Shown: positions 17,539-26,569, counted from the first letter of the stretch. The stretch: DNA of 49,297 nucleotides from an uncultured Eubacterium sp. (GCA_900548465.1 URKY01000015.1:1-49297), one strand, 5' to 3'. Notes: a model not told the origin generated them from the sequence alone. Translations and numbers: made by a program.

Positions 17539-18111
17539 ATGAAGATAAAAATAGAAAAATTTCTCAAGAATAAAAAAAGTGTCTGCATTGCTTCAGCCAT
17601 TTTAGTGATTATTATAATGGCAGGTATAGGTATAGGCATTAATATGTCGGGCACCGCTGACAGAAGCAGAGCATTGAAACTATCAAAGATGGCAACAAAG
17701 GAAATTAATGATATTAAAAAAAGCACACCTAATATGGATAGGGATACATTTATTGAAGTAAATGAAAAAGTTATAGTGGGCTTTATAAAGATTTCAGAAT
17801 TGAAAATGGAATATCCGGTACTTAATACTTATAATAGGAAGAACTACGATAGTTCACTTTGCAGAGTAGGAACAGGCATGCCCTGGGACACTGTAGGAAT
17901 GATTGTATATGGCATAGATTCTTTTACCTCGCCGATGAAGCAGATGAAATATGGTACATCTATGATTTTTGAGGATTTGGCCGGAAAGAAATATAAATAC
18001 ATTTATAAAAAAGACAGTGACAGGAAAGCTATAGACAATGGAATAAAAATCTGTACTGTTGATAAGGATGGAAATGAGAAAGAAACTTATCAGTTTATCC
18101 CTGAAAACTAA
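17539..18111 (+). CDS. Membrane-anchored sortase-like protein lacking the catalytic His
   Basis: A 190-residue protein with one N-terminal membrane anchor (SVCIASAILVIIIMAGIGIG) and an extracellular part resembling sortase class B/D. VGFIKISELKMEYPVLN matches the sortase start 'G-I-I-x-I-P..PV'. DTVGMIVYGIDSF aligns with the block that normally carries the catalytic His ('YGHN' or 'AGHR'); here it is Ile. One Cys near the C-terminus (IKICTVD) sits about where the catalytic Cys is expected but lacks the usual TLxTC context, and no following catalytic Arg is seen. It is probably a non-transpeptidase sortase homologue. ATG 17539 is preferred over 17521 because AGGTGG lies 7 bases before it. It follows the giant-protein genes, so it may help display or hold them; that is inference. 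Confidence 0.6.
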   Translation: MKIKIEKFLKNKKSVCIASAILVIIIMAGIGIGINMSGTADRSRALKLSKMATKEINDIKKSTPNMDRDTFIEVNEKVIVGFIKISELKMEYPVLNTYNRKNYDSSLCRVGTGMPWDTVGMIVYGIDSFTSPMKQMKYGTSMIFEDLAGKKYKYIYKKDSDRKAIDNGIKICTVDKDGNEKETYQFIPEN

Positions 18112-18146
18112 GGATATAAAGAACAAAAAAATAATAAAAATAATGC

Positions 18147-18175
18147 TTGCAATTTAATAAACACTATGTTATGAT
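18147..18175 (+). promoter_or_regulatory. Strong sigma-A promoter of the S10 operon
   Basis: -35 TTGCAA (18147-18152), 17-base spacer, -10 TATGAT (18170-18175). It predicts transcription from about 18182 and a 5' leader of about 235 bases before rpsJ. Confidence 0.75.
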
Positions 18176-18181
18176 AATTCG

Positions 18182-18405
18182 TGCTGTGACATGATAGCAG
18201 AGAAGCGCGAGGTTGCTACATAATTAAATGTAGGTTTTCCGTGGAGCGAATGTCAAGTTAGAAAACTGGCGACAAGTCACTGTACAAAACACAAGTCCAC
18301 CGAGGATGTGGAAACGCTGTGTGCAAGTTGTTTGAGAAAATGACACACACGGAAAGGTTGTACGGTCACCGCTTGTCGTGCTTACAAAATAGTACGAAAA
18401 GGAGG
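18182..18405 (+). promoter_or_regulatory. Structured 5' leader of the S10 operon
   Basis: The rpsJ leader can fold extensively. A perfect hairpin CTACAT/ATGTAG lies at 18216-18233. A long-range stem pairs CGACAAG (18270-18276) with CTTGTCG (18372-18378) and TGTACAA (18281-18287) with TTGTACG (18358-18364). It encloses a CCAC/GTGG hairpin (18297-18311) and a TGTGTG/CACACA hairpin (18318-18349). The pairs were read by eye. A ribosomal-protein autoregulatory leader (for example for L4 or S10) is the most likely role, from analogy with other S10 operons. The ribosome-binding site AAAAGGAGG lies just downstream. Confidence 0.6.
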
Positions 18406-18416
18406 CGGCTTTTTTT

Positions 18417-18731
18417 ATGGCACAAGTAATGAGAATTACACTTAAGGCTTATGATCACAAATTAGTAGATCAGTCAGCAAAGAAAATTGTTGAAACTGCA
18501 AAGAGAACAGGAACAGAAGTAAGTGGTCCTGTACCACTTCCAACTAAGAAAGAAGTAGTTACTATTCTTAGAGCTGTTCATAAGTACAAAGACTCAAGAG
18601 AGCAGTTTGAACAGAGAACTCACAAGAGACTCATCGATATCATTGCTCCAAACCAGAAGGCAGTAGAAGCTTTATCAAAGCTTGAAATGCCAGCAGGTGT
18701 GTACATTGATATTAAGATGAAAAACAAGTAA
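18417..18731 (+). CDS. rpsJ: 30S ribosomal protein S10
   Basis: 104 residues, full-length uS10, a head protein of the small subunit that also acts as the NusE antitermination factor. Diagnostic segments: [30 protein letters not shown] and [16 protein letters not shown]. It is the first gene of the S10 operon. The ribosome-binding site AAAAGGAGG is 11 bases from the ATG, a longer spacing than for most genes here, with a T-rich stretch between. Confidence 0.98.
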   Translation: MAQVMRITLKAYDHKLVDQSAKKIVETAKRTGTEVSGPVPLPTKKEVVTILRAVHKYKDSREQFEQRTHKRLIDIIAPNQKAVEALSKLEMPAGVYIDIKMKNK

Positions 18732-18776
18732 TTAGTGAAATGTCCTTAATAGTTTTAATAGAAACTGTTCTAGGAT

Positions 18777-18793
18777 GATCGCAAAAAGCGATC
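18777..18793 (+). other. Small hairpin between rpsJ and rplC
   Basis: Perfect 6-bp stem GATCGC / GCGATC with an AAAAA loop, about 28 bases before the rplC start. No T-run, so it is not a terminator. Possible mRNA processing or translation-control element. Confidence 0.4.
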
Positions 18794-18821
18794 CGCTGTA
18801 GATTAACAGGAGGTATTTAAA

Positions 18822-19451
18822 ATGAAGAAAGCTATTTTAGCTAAAAAAGTTGGTATGACTCAGATCTTCAACGAAGCAGGCGAATTAGTACCTGTTACAG
18901 TTCTTCAGGCAGGACCTTGTGTAGTAACACAGGTTAAAACTGTTGAAAACGACGGCTATGCAGCTGTTCAGGTTGGATTTGAAGATATCAGAGAAAAGCT
19001 TGTTAACAAACCTGTAAAAGGAATGTTTGACAAGGCAGGCGTTTCTTACAAGAGATTTGTAAGAGAATTGAAACTCGAAGGCGAATACGCAGTAAAAGAC
19101 GAAATCAAGGCAGATGTATTTGAAGCAGGCGATAAGATCGATGCTACTGCAATTGCAAAGGGAAAAGGATTCCAGGGCGCAATTAAGAGACATGGACAGT
19201 CAAGAGGACCTATGGCTCATGGTTCTAAGTATCATAGACATGCAGGTTCAAACGGTGCTTGTTCATCTCCAAGTAAGGTATTCAAGGGCAAAAAGATGCC
19301 TGGTCACATGGGTGGCAAGAAAGTTACAACTCAGAACCTTGAAATCGTAAGAGTTGACGCTGAGAAGAATTTACTCTTAGTTAAAGGTGCTGTACCGGGA
19401 CCTAAGAAAGCTTTAGTTACAATTAAAGAATCTGTTAAAGCCGGTAAGTAG
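18822..19451 (+). CDS. rplC: 50S ribosomal protein L3
   Basis: 209 residues, full-length uL3, one of the first proteins to bind 23S rRNA near the peptidyl-transferase region. Diagnostic segments: [20 protein letters not shown] at the N-terminus, [12 protein letters not shown] and the loop [20 protein letters not shown] with KMPGHMGG. The ribosome-binding site AGGAGG precedes the ATG. It is separated from rpsJ by a 90-base gap containing a small hairpin. Confidence 0.98.
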   Translation: MKKAILAKKVGMTQIFNEAGELVPVTVLQAGPCVVTQVKTVENDGYAAVQVGFEDIREKLVNKPVKGMFDKAGVSYKRFVRELKLEGEYAVKDEIKADVFEAGDKIDATAIAKGKGFQGAIKRHGQSRGPMAHGSKYHRHAGSNGACSSPSKVFKGKKMPGHMGGKKVTTQNLEIVRVDAEKNLLLVKGAVPGPKKALVTIKESVKAGK

Positions 19452-19474
19452 TATTTGAAAGGAGGAACGCACAG

Positions 19475-20095
19475 ATGGCAAAAGTATCTGTTTTAAATAT
19501 GGAAGGAAGCGAAGTTGGAACAATTGAATTAAATGATGCTGTTTTCGGTGTTGAAGTTAACGAAAACTTAGTACATCAGGCAGTTGTAAACCAGCTTGCA
19601 AATAACCGTCAGGGAACACAAAAAGCTAAAACTCGTTCAGAAGTTAGCGGTGGCGGTAGAAAACCATGGAGGCAGAAGGGGACAGGTCATGCAAGACAGG
19701 GTTCAACAAGATCTCCACAGTGGACAGGCGGCGGAGTTGTATTTGCTCCAACACCAAGAGATTATTCATTTAAGATGAATAAGAAAGAAAAGAGAATCGC
19801 TCTTAAGTCAGCATTGACATCAAGAGTTAATGAAGGAAAATTAATCGTAGTTGATGAACTTAAGTTTGATGCACCTAAGACAAAGGAATTTGCAAAGGTA
19901 ATGGCAAACTTAAAGGCTGAGAAGGCATTGGTAGTATTAAGCGAAAATGATGCTAACACAGTTAAGTCAGCTAAGAACATCCCTACAGTGAAAACTGCTT
20001 TAACTAACACAATTAACGTATACGATATTCTTAAGTACGATACATTAGTTGTAGAAAAAGCAGCTGTAGCAACAATAGAGGAGGTGTACGCATAA
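19475..20095 (+). CDS. rplD: 50S ribosomal protein L4
   Basis: 206 residues, full-length uL4. The extended loop that lines the peptide exit tunnel is visible (RSEVSGGGRKPWRQKGTGHA and RSPQWTGGGVVFAPTPRDYS, residues about 48-90), followed by the globular C-terminal part. In E. coli L4 represses its own operon by binding the S10 leader and contacting RNA polymerase, so the leader upstream of rpsJ may be its target here (inference). The stop codon overlaps the rplW start by one base. Confidence 0.98.
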   Translation: MAKVSVLNMEGSEVGTIELNDAVFGVEVNENLVHQAVVNQLANNRQGTQKAKTRSEVSGGGRKPWRQKGTGHARQGSTRSPQWTGGGVVFAPTPRDYSFKMNKKEKRIALKSALTSRVNEGKLIVVDELKFDAPKTKEFAKVMANLKAEKALVVLSENDANTVKSAKNIPTVKTALTNTINVYDILKYDTLVVEKAAVATIEEVYA

Positions 20096-20394
20096 TGGCA
20101 GACCTTAAATATTATGACGTTATACTTTCGCCTGTAATCACAGAAAAAAGTATGAACGCTATGGCAGAAAAGAAATATACATTCTACGTTCACACAGATG
20201 CTACAAAGTCACAGATTGCTGAAGCAGTAGAAAAAATGTTCGAAGGAGCAAAAGTAGCTGGTGTTTCAACAATGAACTTAAGTGGTAAAAACCGTAGACG
20301 TGGTTATGTAACTGGAAAAACAGCAGCAAAGAAAAAAGCAGTTGTTCAGTTAACAGAAGACAGCGCAGATATTGAAATCTTTGCTGGTTTATAA
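20095..20394 (+). CDS. rplW: 50S ribosomal protein L23
   Basis: 99 residues, full-length uL23, at the tunnel exit where trigger factor and SRP dock. The N-terminal YYDVILSPVITEKSMNAM and the YTFYVHTDATKSQIAEAVE block are typical. The ATG overlaps the rplD stop (TAATG), so translation is coupled; the GAGGAGG ribosome-binding site lies within rplD. A 149-base gap with two hairpins follows before rplB. Confidence 0.98.
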   Translation: MADLKYYDVILSPVITEKSMNAMAEKKYTFYVHTDATKSQIAEAVEKMFEGAKVAGVSTMNLSGKNRRRGYVTGKTAAKKKAVVQLTEDSADIEIFAGL

Positions 20395-20399
20395 TTTAC

Positions 20400-20481
20400 G
20401 GTAAGGAGGGACCCACGAAGTGGGAGGATACCTTATCGTTTGTGGTAAGGAGGGACCCAGAAAGTGGGAGGCCTCGTTACT
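20400..20481 (+). repeat. Tandem pair of 28-base repeats forming extended hairpins between rplW and rplB
   Basis: Two copies, 20400-20427 and 20444-20471, match at 26 of 28 positions and are spaced 44 bases start to start. Each has a 5' arm GGTAAGGAGG that includes a perfect Shine-Dalgarno core and an inner hairpin (CCCAC-GAA-GTGGG in copy 1, slightly weaker in copy 2). The 3' flanks differ (CCTTATC, 20431-20437; CCTCGTTACT, 20472-20481), yet both pair with the 5' arm, 7 of 7 and 9 of 10 with wobbles. Conservation of pairing despite divergent 3' arms suggests folded RNA. Possibly a control element for rplB and downstream genes. Confidence 0.7.
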
Positions 20482-20543
20482 AAAAAAACGAATATACGCA
20501 GGCAAGCGTGATAACAAATGTTTAATTTGAAAGGAGAAAGAAA

Positions 20544-21386
20544 ATGGGAATTAAAACATTTAACCCATACACACCTTCAAGAAGAGCTATGACTATGCTT
20601 GATAATGAAGAGATTACGAAGTCTACTCCTGAGAAGTCTTTAGTAACATCTCTTAAGAAAACAGCAGGTCGTAACAATCAGGGTAAGATAACAGTTAGAC
20701 ACCATGGTGGTGGTTCTAGAAGAAAATACAGAATTATCGACTTCAAGAGAAATAAAGTTGATATTCCTGCAACAGTTAAGAGCATTGAATATGATCCAAA
20801 CAGAACAGCAAACATTGCATTGATTAGTTATGCTGATGGTGAAAAGGCTTATATTCTTGCACCTAACGGATTAAAAGTTGGTGATGTACTTATGAATGGT
20901 GAAAACGCTGAAGTTAAAGTAGGTAACTGCTTACCATTATCAGCGATTCCTGTTGGTACAGAAATCCACAACATTGAGTTATATCCTGGAAAGGGCGGAC
21001 AGTTAGTTCGTGCAGCAGGTAACGTAGCTCAGTTAATGGCTAAGGAAGGGAAGTATGCTACATTAAGACTTCCTTCAGGAGAAATGAGAATGGTACCTCT
21101 TGTATGTAGAGCAACAATCGGTACTGTTGGAAATATTGAACACGGTCTTGTAAACATTGGTAAAGCAGGACGTAAACGTCATATGGGTATCAGACCTACA
21201 GTTCGTGGTTCTGTTATGAACCCTAATGACCATCCACACGGTGGTGGTGAAGGACGTGCACCAGTTGGTCGTCCGGGTCCATGTACACCTTGGGGTAAAC
21301 CAGCACTTGGTTTGAAGACTCGTAAGAAGAATAAGAAGTCTAATAAGATGATCGTTAGAAGACGTGACGGAAAGAACATGAAATAG
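20544..21386 (+). CDS. rplB: 50S ribosomal protein L2
   Basis: 280 residues, full-length uL2, needed for subunit association and peptidyl transfer. Recognised by [19 protein letters not shown] near residue 55, LPSGEMRMV, and the C-terminal [20 protein letters not shown] containing the conserved His region near residues 226-245. The ribosome-binding site AAAGGAG lies 7 bases before the ATG. It is preceded by the largest gap of the S10-spc gene run, which carries the tandem hairpins. Confidence 0.98.
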   Translation: MGIKTFNPYTPSRRAMTMLDNEEITKSTPEKSLVTSLKKTAGRNNQGKITVRHHGGGSRRKYRIIDFKRNKVDIPATVKSIEYDPNRTANIALISYADGEKAYILAPNGLKVGDVLMNGENAEVKVGNCLPLSAIPVGTEIHNIELYPGKGGQLVRAAGNVAQLMAKEGKYATLRLPSGEMRMVPLVCRATIGTVGNIEHGLVNIGKAGRKRHMGIRPTVRGSVMNPNDHPHGGGEGRAPVGRPGPCTPWGKPALGLKTRKKNKKSNKMIVRRRDGKNMK

Positions 21387-21399
21387 GAGGTAGAAACTT

Positions 21400-21675
21400 A
21401 TGGCTAGATCATTAAAAAAAGGCCCATTTGCGGATGAGAGCTTATTAAAGAAAATTGATGCTATGAACGAATCAGGCGATAAGTCAGTTATTAAGACTTG
21501 GTCAAGACGTTCAACAATTTTCCCACAGATGGTTGGACACACAATCGCTGTCCATGATGGTAGAAAGCATGTACCGGTATATGTTACAGAAGATATGGTT
21601 GGACATAAACTTGGTGAATTCGTTTCTACCAGAACTTACAGAGGACATGGAAAAGATGAAAAGAAGGGTAGATAA
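21400..21675 (+). CDS. rpsS: 30S ribosomal protein S19
   Basis: 91 residues, full-length uS19 of the 30S head, partner of S13 in the intersubunit bridge region. [37 protein letters not shown] and [16 protein letters not shown] are diagnostic. Ribosome-binding site AGGAGG; 13 bases after rplB. Confidence 0.98.
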   Translation: MARSLKKGPFADESLLKKIDAMNESGDKSVIKTWSRRSTIFPQMVGHTIAVHDGRKHVPVYVTEDMVGHKLGEFVSTRTYRGHGKDEKKGR

Positions 21676-21709
21676 TTAAGCCCTTAGAATTTGAAAGGAG
21701 GTCTCATCT

Positions 21710-22096
21710 ATGGCAAAAGGACATAGATCCCAGATAAAGAGAGAAAGAAATGCTAATAAAGATACAAGACCATCAGCAAAATTATCTTACGCTAGAGTGT
21801 CTGTACAGAAAGCATGTTTCGTATTAGATGCCATCAGAGGTAAAGATGTGCAGACTGCAATCGGTATTCTCACATACAACCCAAGATATGCATCAAGCGT
21901 AATTTTGAAATTATTAAATTCAGCTGTAGCTAATGCTGAAAACAACAATAACATGGATGTTAGTAAACTTTACATTGCAGAATGCTTCGCTAATGCAGCA
22001 CCTACAATGAAGAGAATTAAACCTAGAGCACAGGGTAGAGCTTATAGAATCTTAAAGAGAAACAGCCACATCACTATAGTGCTTGATGAGAGATAA
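21710..22096 (+). CDS. rplV: 50S ribosomal protein L22
   Basis: 128 residues, uL22, whose long beta hairpin reaches the exit tunnel constriction. The fold is recognised by ARVSVQKACFVLDAIRGKDV and the hairpin tip MKRIKPRAQGRAYRILKRNSH near the C-terminus. The N-terminus has an extra basic stretch (KGHRSQIKRERNANKD) that makes it somewhat longer than the roughly 110-residue E. coli protein. Ribosome-binding site AAAGGAGG. Confidence 0.98.
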   Translation: MAKGHRSQIKRERNANKDTRPSAKLSYARVSVQKACFVLDAIRGKDVQTAIGILTYNPRYASSVILKLLNSAVANAENNNNMDVSKLYIAECFANAAPTMKRIKPRAQGRAYRILKRNSHITIVLDER

Positions 22097-22111
22097 GATA
22101 GGAGGCAAAGT

Positions 22112-22759
22112 ATGGGACAGAAAGTTAATCCACATGGATTAAGAGTCGGAGTTATTAAAGACTGGGACTCAAAGTGGTATGCAGAAGCTGATTTTGCAGA
22201 CAATCTTGTTGAAGATTACAAAATCAGAACATACCTTAAGAAGAGATTATACAGTACAGGTGTTTCAAAGATTGAAATCGAAAGATCATCTGACAGAGTA
22301 AGAGTTAATGTTTACACAGCTAAGCCTGGTCTCGTAATCGGAAAAGGTGGTGCTGAAATCGAAAAGGTTAAAGCTGAAGTTCAGAAAATGACTGACAAGA
22401 AATTATTTATGGATGTTAAGGACGTTAAGAGACCTGACAAAGATGCTCAGTTAGTAGCAGAAAACATTGCTACACAGTTAGAAAACCGTGTATCTTTCAG
22501 ACGTGCTATGAAGTCTGCAATGTCTAGAACAATGAAGAGCGGTGCGTTAGGAATCAAGGCAGCGGTATCTGGTCGTCTTGGTGGTGCTGATATGGCTCGT
22601 ACTGAGTTTTATAGCGAAGGTACTATTCCACTTCAGACATTACGTGCTGATATCGACTATGGTTTCGCGGAAGCTGATACAACTTACGGAAAAGTAGGTG
22701 TAAAGGTTTGGATTTACAACGGCGAAATACTTCCAACTAAAGAAGGGAGCGATAAATAA
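22112..22759 (+). CDS. rpsC: 30S ribosomal protein S3
   Basis: 215 residues, full-length uS3 at the mRNA entry site. The KH domain motif [13 protein letters not shown] lies near residues 75-87 and the C-terminal domain includes [17 protein letters not shown] and [12 protein letters not shown]. The stop codon overlaps the rplP start by one base, so translation is coupled. Ribosome-binding site AGGAGG. Confidence 0.98.
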   Translation: MGQKVNPHGLRVGVIKDWDSKWYAEADFADNLVEDYKIRTYLKKRLYSTGVSKIEIERSSDRVRVNVYTAKPGLVIGKGGAEIEKVKAEVQKMTDKKLFMDVKDVKRPDKDAQLVAENIATQLENRVSFRRAMKSAMSRTMKSGALGIKAAVSGRLGGADMARTEFYSEGTIPLQTLRADIDYGFAEADTTYGKVGVKVWIYNGEILPTKEGSDK

Positions 22760-23196
22760 TGTTAATGCCAAAAAGAGTTAAACATAGAAAACAGTTCCGT
22801 GGTTCTATGAGAGGAAAAGCAACTAGAGGAAACAAGATTTCATATGGTGATTATGGTATTGTAGCAATGGAACCGGGCTGGATCAAATCAAATCAGATTG
22901 AAGCAGCCAGAATTGCAATGACACGTTACGTAAAGCGTGGTGGTAAAGTTTGGATTAAGATTTTCCCAGACAAACCGGTTACAGCCACACCAGCTGAAAC
23001 TCGAATGGGTAAAGGTAAAGGTGCACTTGAATATTGGGTAGCAGTAGTTAAGCCAGGCAGAGTTATGTTTGAAATTGCTGGAGTTCCTGACGAAACAGCA
23101 AAAGAAGCATTACGTCTTGCAACACACAAACTTCCAATTAAATGCAAGGTTGTATCTCGTGAAGATTTAGAAGGCGGTGATAACAGTGAAAATTAA
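22759..23196 (+). CDS. rplP: 50S ribosomal protein L16
   Basis: 145 residues, full-length uL16, next to the A-site tRNA elbow. [17 protein letters not shown] at the N-terminus and [20 protein letters not shown] are diagnostic. The ATG overlaps the rpsC stop; a second in-frame ATG two codons later (MPKR) is possible. The 3' end overlaps the rpmC start by 11 bases. Confidence 0.98.
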   Translation: MLMPKRVKHRKQFRGSMRGKATRGNKISYGDYGIVAMEPGWIKSNQIEAARIAMTRYVKRGGKVWIKIFPDKPVTATPAETRMGKGKGALEYWVAVVKPGRVMFEIAGVPDETAKEALRLATHKLPIKCKVVSREDLEGGDNSEN

Positions 23197-23395
23197 GGAA
23201 TATGTAGAAGATTTAAGAGCAAAATCAGCTGCAGAATTAGAAGAAGAATTAGTAGCTGCTAAAAAGGAACTTTTCAATTTAAGATTCCAGAACGCAACAA
23301 ACCAGTTAGATAACACAAGCAGAATTAAAGAAGTTAGAAAAAACATTGCTAGAATTCAGACTATGATAGTTGAAAAAGCAAATGCTGCTGAATAG
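23186..23395 (+). CDS. rpmC: 50S ribosomal protein L29
   Basis: 69 residues, uL29, a two-helix protein near the exit tunnel. [20 protein letters not shown] and the following basic helix are typical. The start is taken as GTG at 23186, which gives the usual N-terminus M-K-I-K-E and is preceded by AAGGCGGTGA. An in-frame GTG three codons earlier would add an unlikely extension. It overlaps rplP by 11 bases. Confidence 0.93.
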   Translation: MKIKEYVEDLRAKSAAELEEELVAAKKELFNLRFQNATNQLDNTSRIKEVRKNIARIQTMIVEKANAAE

Positions 23396-23432
23396 TTACA
23401 GGTTAATCCCTAGTTAAGAAAGGAGAATTGTT

Positions 23433-23687
23433 GTGGAAAGAAATTTAAGAAAAACACGTACAGGAAAAGTTATCAGCAATAAGATGGATAAAACAATCGT
23501 TGTTGCTGTAGAGGATCATGTAAAGCATCCTTTATATAACAAAATCGTTAAGAGAACTTACAAGTTAAAGGCTCATGACGAAGAAAACCAGTGCGGTATC
23601 GGTGATACAGTAAAAGTTATGGAAACAAGACCACTTTCAAAAGATAAGAGATGGAGACTTGTTGAAATTATTGAAAAGGCTAGATAA
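23433..23687 (+). CDS. rpsQ: 30S ribosomal protein S17
   Basis: 84 residues, full-length uS17, an OB-fold primary binder of 16S r[23 protein letters not shown] and [19 protein letters not shown] are diagnostic. It starts with GTG behind AAAGGAG. The gap to rpmC is 37 bases. Confidence 0.97.
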   Translation: MERNLRKTRTGKVISNKMDKTIVVAVEDHVKHPLYNKIVKRTYKLKAHDEENQCGIGDTVKVMETRPLSKDKRWRLVEIIEKAR

Positions 23688-23715
23688 TAGTCTATAAAAG
23701 AAGGAGGAATACAGC

Positions 23716-24084
23716 ATGATTCAACAGGAAAGTAGACTTAAAGTTGCTGATAATACAGGCGCTAAAGAATTGCTTACAATCAGAGTAATGGGCGGATCTA
23801 CTAGAAGATATGCTAATATTGGCGATATAATCGTTGCTACTGTTAAAGATGCAACACCAGGTGGAGTTGTTAAAAAAGGTGACGTTGTTAAAGCTGTAGT
23901 AGTTCGTACTGTTAAGGGCGCTCGTCGTAAAGATGGTTCATACATCAAATTTGACGAAAATGCTGCTGTAATTATAAAAGACGATATGACACCAAGAGGT
24001 ACTCGTATTTTTGGACCAGTTGCCAGAGAGTTGAGAGACAAGAAATTTATGAGAATTGTTTCTTTGGCACCTGAAGTTTTATAG
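23716..24084 (+). CDS. rplN: 50S ribosomal protein L14
   Basis: 122 residues, full-length uL14 at the subunit interface. [38 protein letters not shown] and [15 protein letters not shown] are diagnostic. Ribosome-binding site AAGGAGG. Confidence 0.98.
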   Translation: MIQQESRLKVADNTGAKELLTIRVMGGSTRRYANIGDIIVATVKDATPGGVVKKGDVVKAVVVRTVKGARRKDGSYIKFDENAAVIIKDDMTPRGTRIFGPVARELRDKKFMRIVSLAPEVL

Positions 24085-24096
24085 GAGGTATGCATA

Positions 24097-24408
24097 ATGT
24101 CAGCTATGAAAATTAAAAAAGGTGATACAGTTAAAGTAATCGCCGGTAAAGACAAAGGTAAAGAAGGTAAAGTTATTGCCGTTGATGCAAAGAAGGGTAC
24201 AGTAACAGTTGAAGGTGTTAATATGCATACTAAGCACACAAAACCAAGTGCTCAGAACCAGAACGGTGGCATAATAACACAAGAAGGACCTATTAATATT
24301 TCTAACGTTATGCTTGTTGTAAAAGGACAGGTTACAAGAGTTGGATTTAAAGTAGAAGATGGTAAGAAAGTACGTATTGCCAAGAAGACTGGCAACGTAA
24401 TCGATTAA
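24097..24408 (+). CDS. rplX: 50S ribosomal protein L24
   Basis: 103 residues, uL24, an assembly initiator with a KOW motif ([20 protein letters not shown], residues about 8-27). The ATG at 24097 is 8 bases after AGGAGG; an in-frame ATG three codons later would give the common M-K-I-K start and cannot be excluded. Length is standard. Confidence 0.97.
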   Translation: MSAMKIKKGDTVKVIAGKDKGKEGKVIAVDAKKGTVTVEGVNMHTKHTKPSAQNQNGGIITQEGPINISNVMLVVKGQVTRVGFKVEDGKKVRIAKKTGNVID

Positions 24409-24430
24409 TTAAGAGAGGAGGTCCAGAAAG

Positions 24431-24970
24431 TTGAGCAGACTTAAAGAATTATATTTAAACGAGATTATGGATGAAATGAAGAAAAAGTTCGAATATAAGA
24501 ACGTCATGGAAATTCCAAAACTCGACAAGATAGTTATAAACATGGGTGTTGGTGAAGCTAAGGAAAACCATAAGGTTTTAGAAACAGCTGTTAAGGATCT
24601 TGAAACAATCACAGGTCAGAAGGCAGTTGTAACAAGAGCAAAACATTCAGTAGCTAACTTCAAGTTAAGAGAAGGACAGCCAATCGGATGTAAAGTTACT
24701 CTTAGAGGAGAAAAGATGTACGAATTCCTTGATAGATTAGTAAATCTTGCTCTTCCTCGTGTAAGAGACTTTAGAGGTGTTAATCCAAATGCATTTGACG
24801 GAAGAGGAAACTATGCTTTAGGTATTAAAGAACAGATAATCTTCCCTGAAATCGAATACGATAAGGTTGATAAAGTTAGAGGTATGGACATAATTTTTGT
24901 TACTACAGCTAACACAGATGAAGAAGCTCGTGAATTATTGGCACAATTCAACATGCCATTTGCAAAGTAA
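24431..24970 (+). CDS. rplE: 50S ribosomal protein L5
   Basis: 179 residues, full-length uL5, the 5S rRNA binder of the central protuberance. [37 protein letters not shown] and [15 protein letters not shown] are diagnostic. The start is TTG at 24431, nine bases after GAGGAGG; no in-frame ATG lies nearby, and the N-terminus MSRLKELY is typical. TTG is the rarest start class seen in this cluster. Confidence 0.97.
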   Translation: MSRLKELYLNEIMDEMKKKFEYKNVMEIPKLDKIVINMGVGEAKENHKVLETAVKDLETITGQKAVVTRAKHSVANFKLREGQPIGCKVTLRGEKMYEFLDRLVNLALPRVRDFRGVNPNAFDGRGNYALGIKEQIIFPEIEYDKVDKVRGMDIIFVTTANTDEEARELLAQFNMPFAK

Positions 24971-24985
24971 TTAGGAGGTAGACCC

Positions 24986-25171
24986 ATGGCTAGAACTGCT
25001 ATGAAAGTTAAACAGCAAAGAAAAGCTAAATTCTCAACACAGGCTTACAACCGTTGTAGAATCTGTGGTCGTCCACATGCTTATTTAAGAAAATACGGAA
25101 TCTGCAGAATCTGCTTCCGTGAATTAGCATATAAAGGACAGATACCAGGTGTTAAGAAAGCAAGCTGGTAA
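24986..25171 (+). CDS. rpsZ: 30S ribosomal protein S14, zinc-binding type
   Basis: 61 residues, the short type Z uS14. Two CxxC pairs ([20 protein letters not shown], residues about 24-43) bind zinc. This is the usual form in Firmicutes operons. Ribosome-binding site AGGAGG. Confidence 0.97.
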   Translation: MARTAMKVKQQRKAKFSTQAYNRCRICGRPHAYLRKYGICRICFRELAYKGQIPGVKKASW

Positions 25172-25198
25172 GAGAAAATTTGAAGGAGGAAGTTAACT

Positions 25199-25600
25199 AT
25201 GACTATGAGTGATCCAATCGCAGATATGCTTACAAGAATCCGTAATGCAAATACTGCAAAACATGATACTGTAGATGTTCCTGCATCAAAGATGAAATTA
25301 GCTATTGCTGAAATTCTTTTAAATGAAGGATATATCAAAGGTTTCGAAGTATTAGAAGAAGGAAACTTCAAGACAATAAGAATCACATTAAAATATGGCG
25401 CAGACAAGAATGATAAAGTTATCACAGGAATCAAAAAGATTTCTAAACCTGGTCTTCGTGTATATGCAGGAAAAGATGAATTACCTAGAGTTCTTGGTGG
25501 ACTTGGTGTTGCAATCATTTCAACAAACAAAGGTGTGATTACAGATAAAGAAGCAAGAAAAGAAAACGTAGGTGGAGAAGTTCTCGCATTCGTTTGGTAA
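25199..25600 (+). CDS. rpsH: 30S ribosomal protein S8
   Basis: 133 residues, full-length uS8. [18 protein letters not shown] at the N-terminus and [20 protein letters not shown] at the C-terminus are diagnostic. In E. coli S8 represses the spc operon; whether that happens here cannot be told. Two ATG codons open the frame (ATGACTATG); the first fits AAGGAGG spacing. Confidence 0.98.
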   Translation: MTMSDPIADMLTRIRNANTAKHDTVDVPASKMKLAIAEILLNEGYIKGFEVLEEGNFKTIRITLKYGADKNDKVITGIKKISKPGLRVYAGKDELPRVLGGLGVAIISTNKGVITDKEARKENVGGEVLAFVW

Positions 25601-25624
25601 AAAAAGATTAGGAGGTAAGGCGAA

Positions 25625-26167
25625 ATGTCACGTATAGGAAGAATGCCTATCGCTATACCAGCAGGAGTTACTGTTGATATAGCAGAAAATAATAAGGTGA
25701 CTGTCAAAGGCCCTAAGGGAGAACTTACAAGAGTTTTACCAGAGGCTATGGACATTAAATCAGATGGCTCAGAAGTTGTTGTAACAAGACCTAATGACTT
25801 AAAGAAGAACAAGGCTTTACATGGACTTACAAGAACACTTATTTACAACATGGTTGTTGGTGTTACTGAAGGATATGAAAAGAAGTTAGAAGTTAACGGT
25901 GTTGGTTACAGAGCACAGAAACAGGGTAAGAAGTTAGTACTTTCACTTGGTTACTCACATCCAGTAGAAATGGAAGATCCTGAAGGTATCGAAACAGTTC
26001 TTGACGGACAGAATTTAATCACAGTAAAAGGTATTGATAAAGAAAAAGTTGGCCAGTACGCTGCAGAAATCAGAAGTAAGAGAGCACCTGAACCATATAA
26101 AGGTAAGGGTATCAAGTACGATACTGAGGTTATCAGACGTAAAGTTGGTAAGACTGGTAAGAAATAA
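25625..26167 (+). CDS. rplF: 50S ribosomal protein L6
   Basis: 180 residues, full-length uL6 near the GTPase-associated region. [35 protein letters not shown] and the C-terminal [13 protein letters not shown] are diagnostic. Ribosome-binding site AGGAGG. Confidence 0.98.
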   Translation: MSRIGRMPIAIPAGVTVDIAENNKVTVKGPKGELTRVLPEAMDIKSDGSEVVVTRPNDLKKNKALHGLTRTLIYNMVVGVTEGYEKKLEVNGVGYRAQKQGKKLVLSLGYSHPVEMEDPEGIETVLDGQNLITVKGIDKEKVGQYAAEIRSKRAPEPYKGKGIKYDTEVIRRKVGKTGKK

Positions 26168-26183
26168 TAAAGGAGTGTAGAAA

Positions 26184-26552
26184 ATGGTTAGTAAGAAATC
26201 TAGAAGCGAAGTTCGCGTTAAGAAACATAATAGACTGCGTAATCATTTGAGTGGAACAACAGAGTGCCCACGTTTAGCAGTTTTTAGAAGCAATAATCAT
26301 ATGTATGCTCAAATTATTGACGATACAGTTGGAAAAACTCTTGTAGCTGCGTCTACTACAGAAGAAGCTGCTAAGAAAGAGTTAGAAAAGACTAATAACG
26401 TTGATGCCGCAGCATATGTTGGCAAACTTATTGCAGAAAGAGCAGTAGAAAAAGGTATTAAGGAAGTTGTATTCGACAGAGGCGGCTTCATTTACCAGGG
26501 TAAAGTTCAGGCATTAGCAGACGCAGCTAGAGAAGCTGGTCTGGAATTTTAG
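26184..26552 (+). CDS. rplR: 50S ribosomal protein L18
   Basis: 122 residues, full-length uL18, bound to 5S rRNA with L5. [34 protein letters not shown] and [20 protein letters not shown] are diagnostic. Ribosome-binding site AAAGGAG. Confidence 0.98.
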   Translation: MVSKKSRSEVRVKKHNRLRNHLSGTTECPRLAVFRSNNHMYAQIIDDTVGKTLVAASTTEEAAKKELEKTNNVDAAAYVGKLIAERAVEKGIKEVVFDRGGFIYQGKVQALADAAREAGLEF

Positions 26553-26569
26553 TTGAGGAGGTAACACAC

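Noticed and set aside
17539..18111. Active sortase
   Set aside because: The catalytic His position is Ile and the Cys/Arg context is missing, so it is described as sortase-like only.
20400..20471. Two 28-base repeats spaced by 16 bases, resembling a tiny CRISPR array
   Set aside because: The spacer is far too short, there are only two units, it sits inside the S10 operon, no cas genes are present, and the repeats pair with their own flanks.
23721..24239. 172-residue minus-strand reading frame
   Set aside because: Opposite rplN and rplX; no supporting signals.
25081..25812. 243-residue minus-strand reading frame
   Set aside because: It lies entirely opposite rpsZ, rpsH and rplF, whose identities are certain; no ribosome-binding site or family resemblance.
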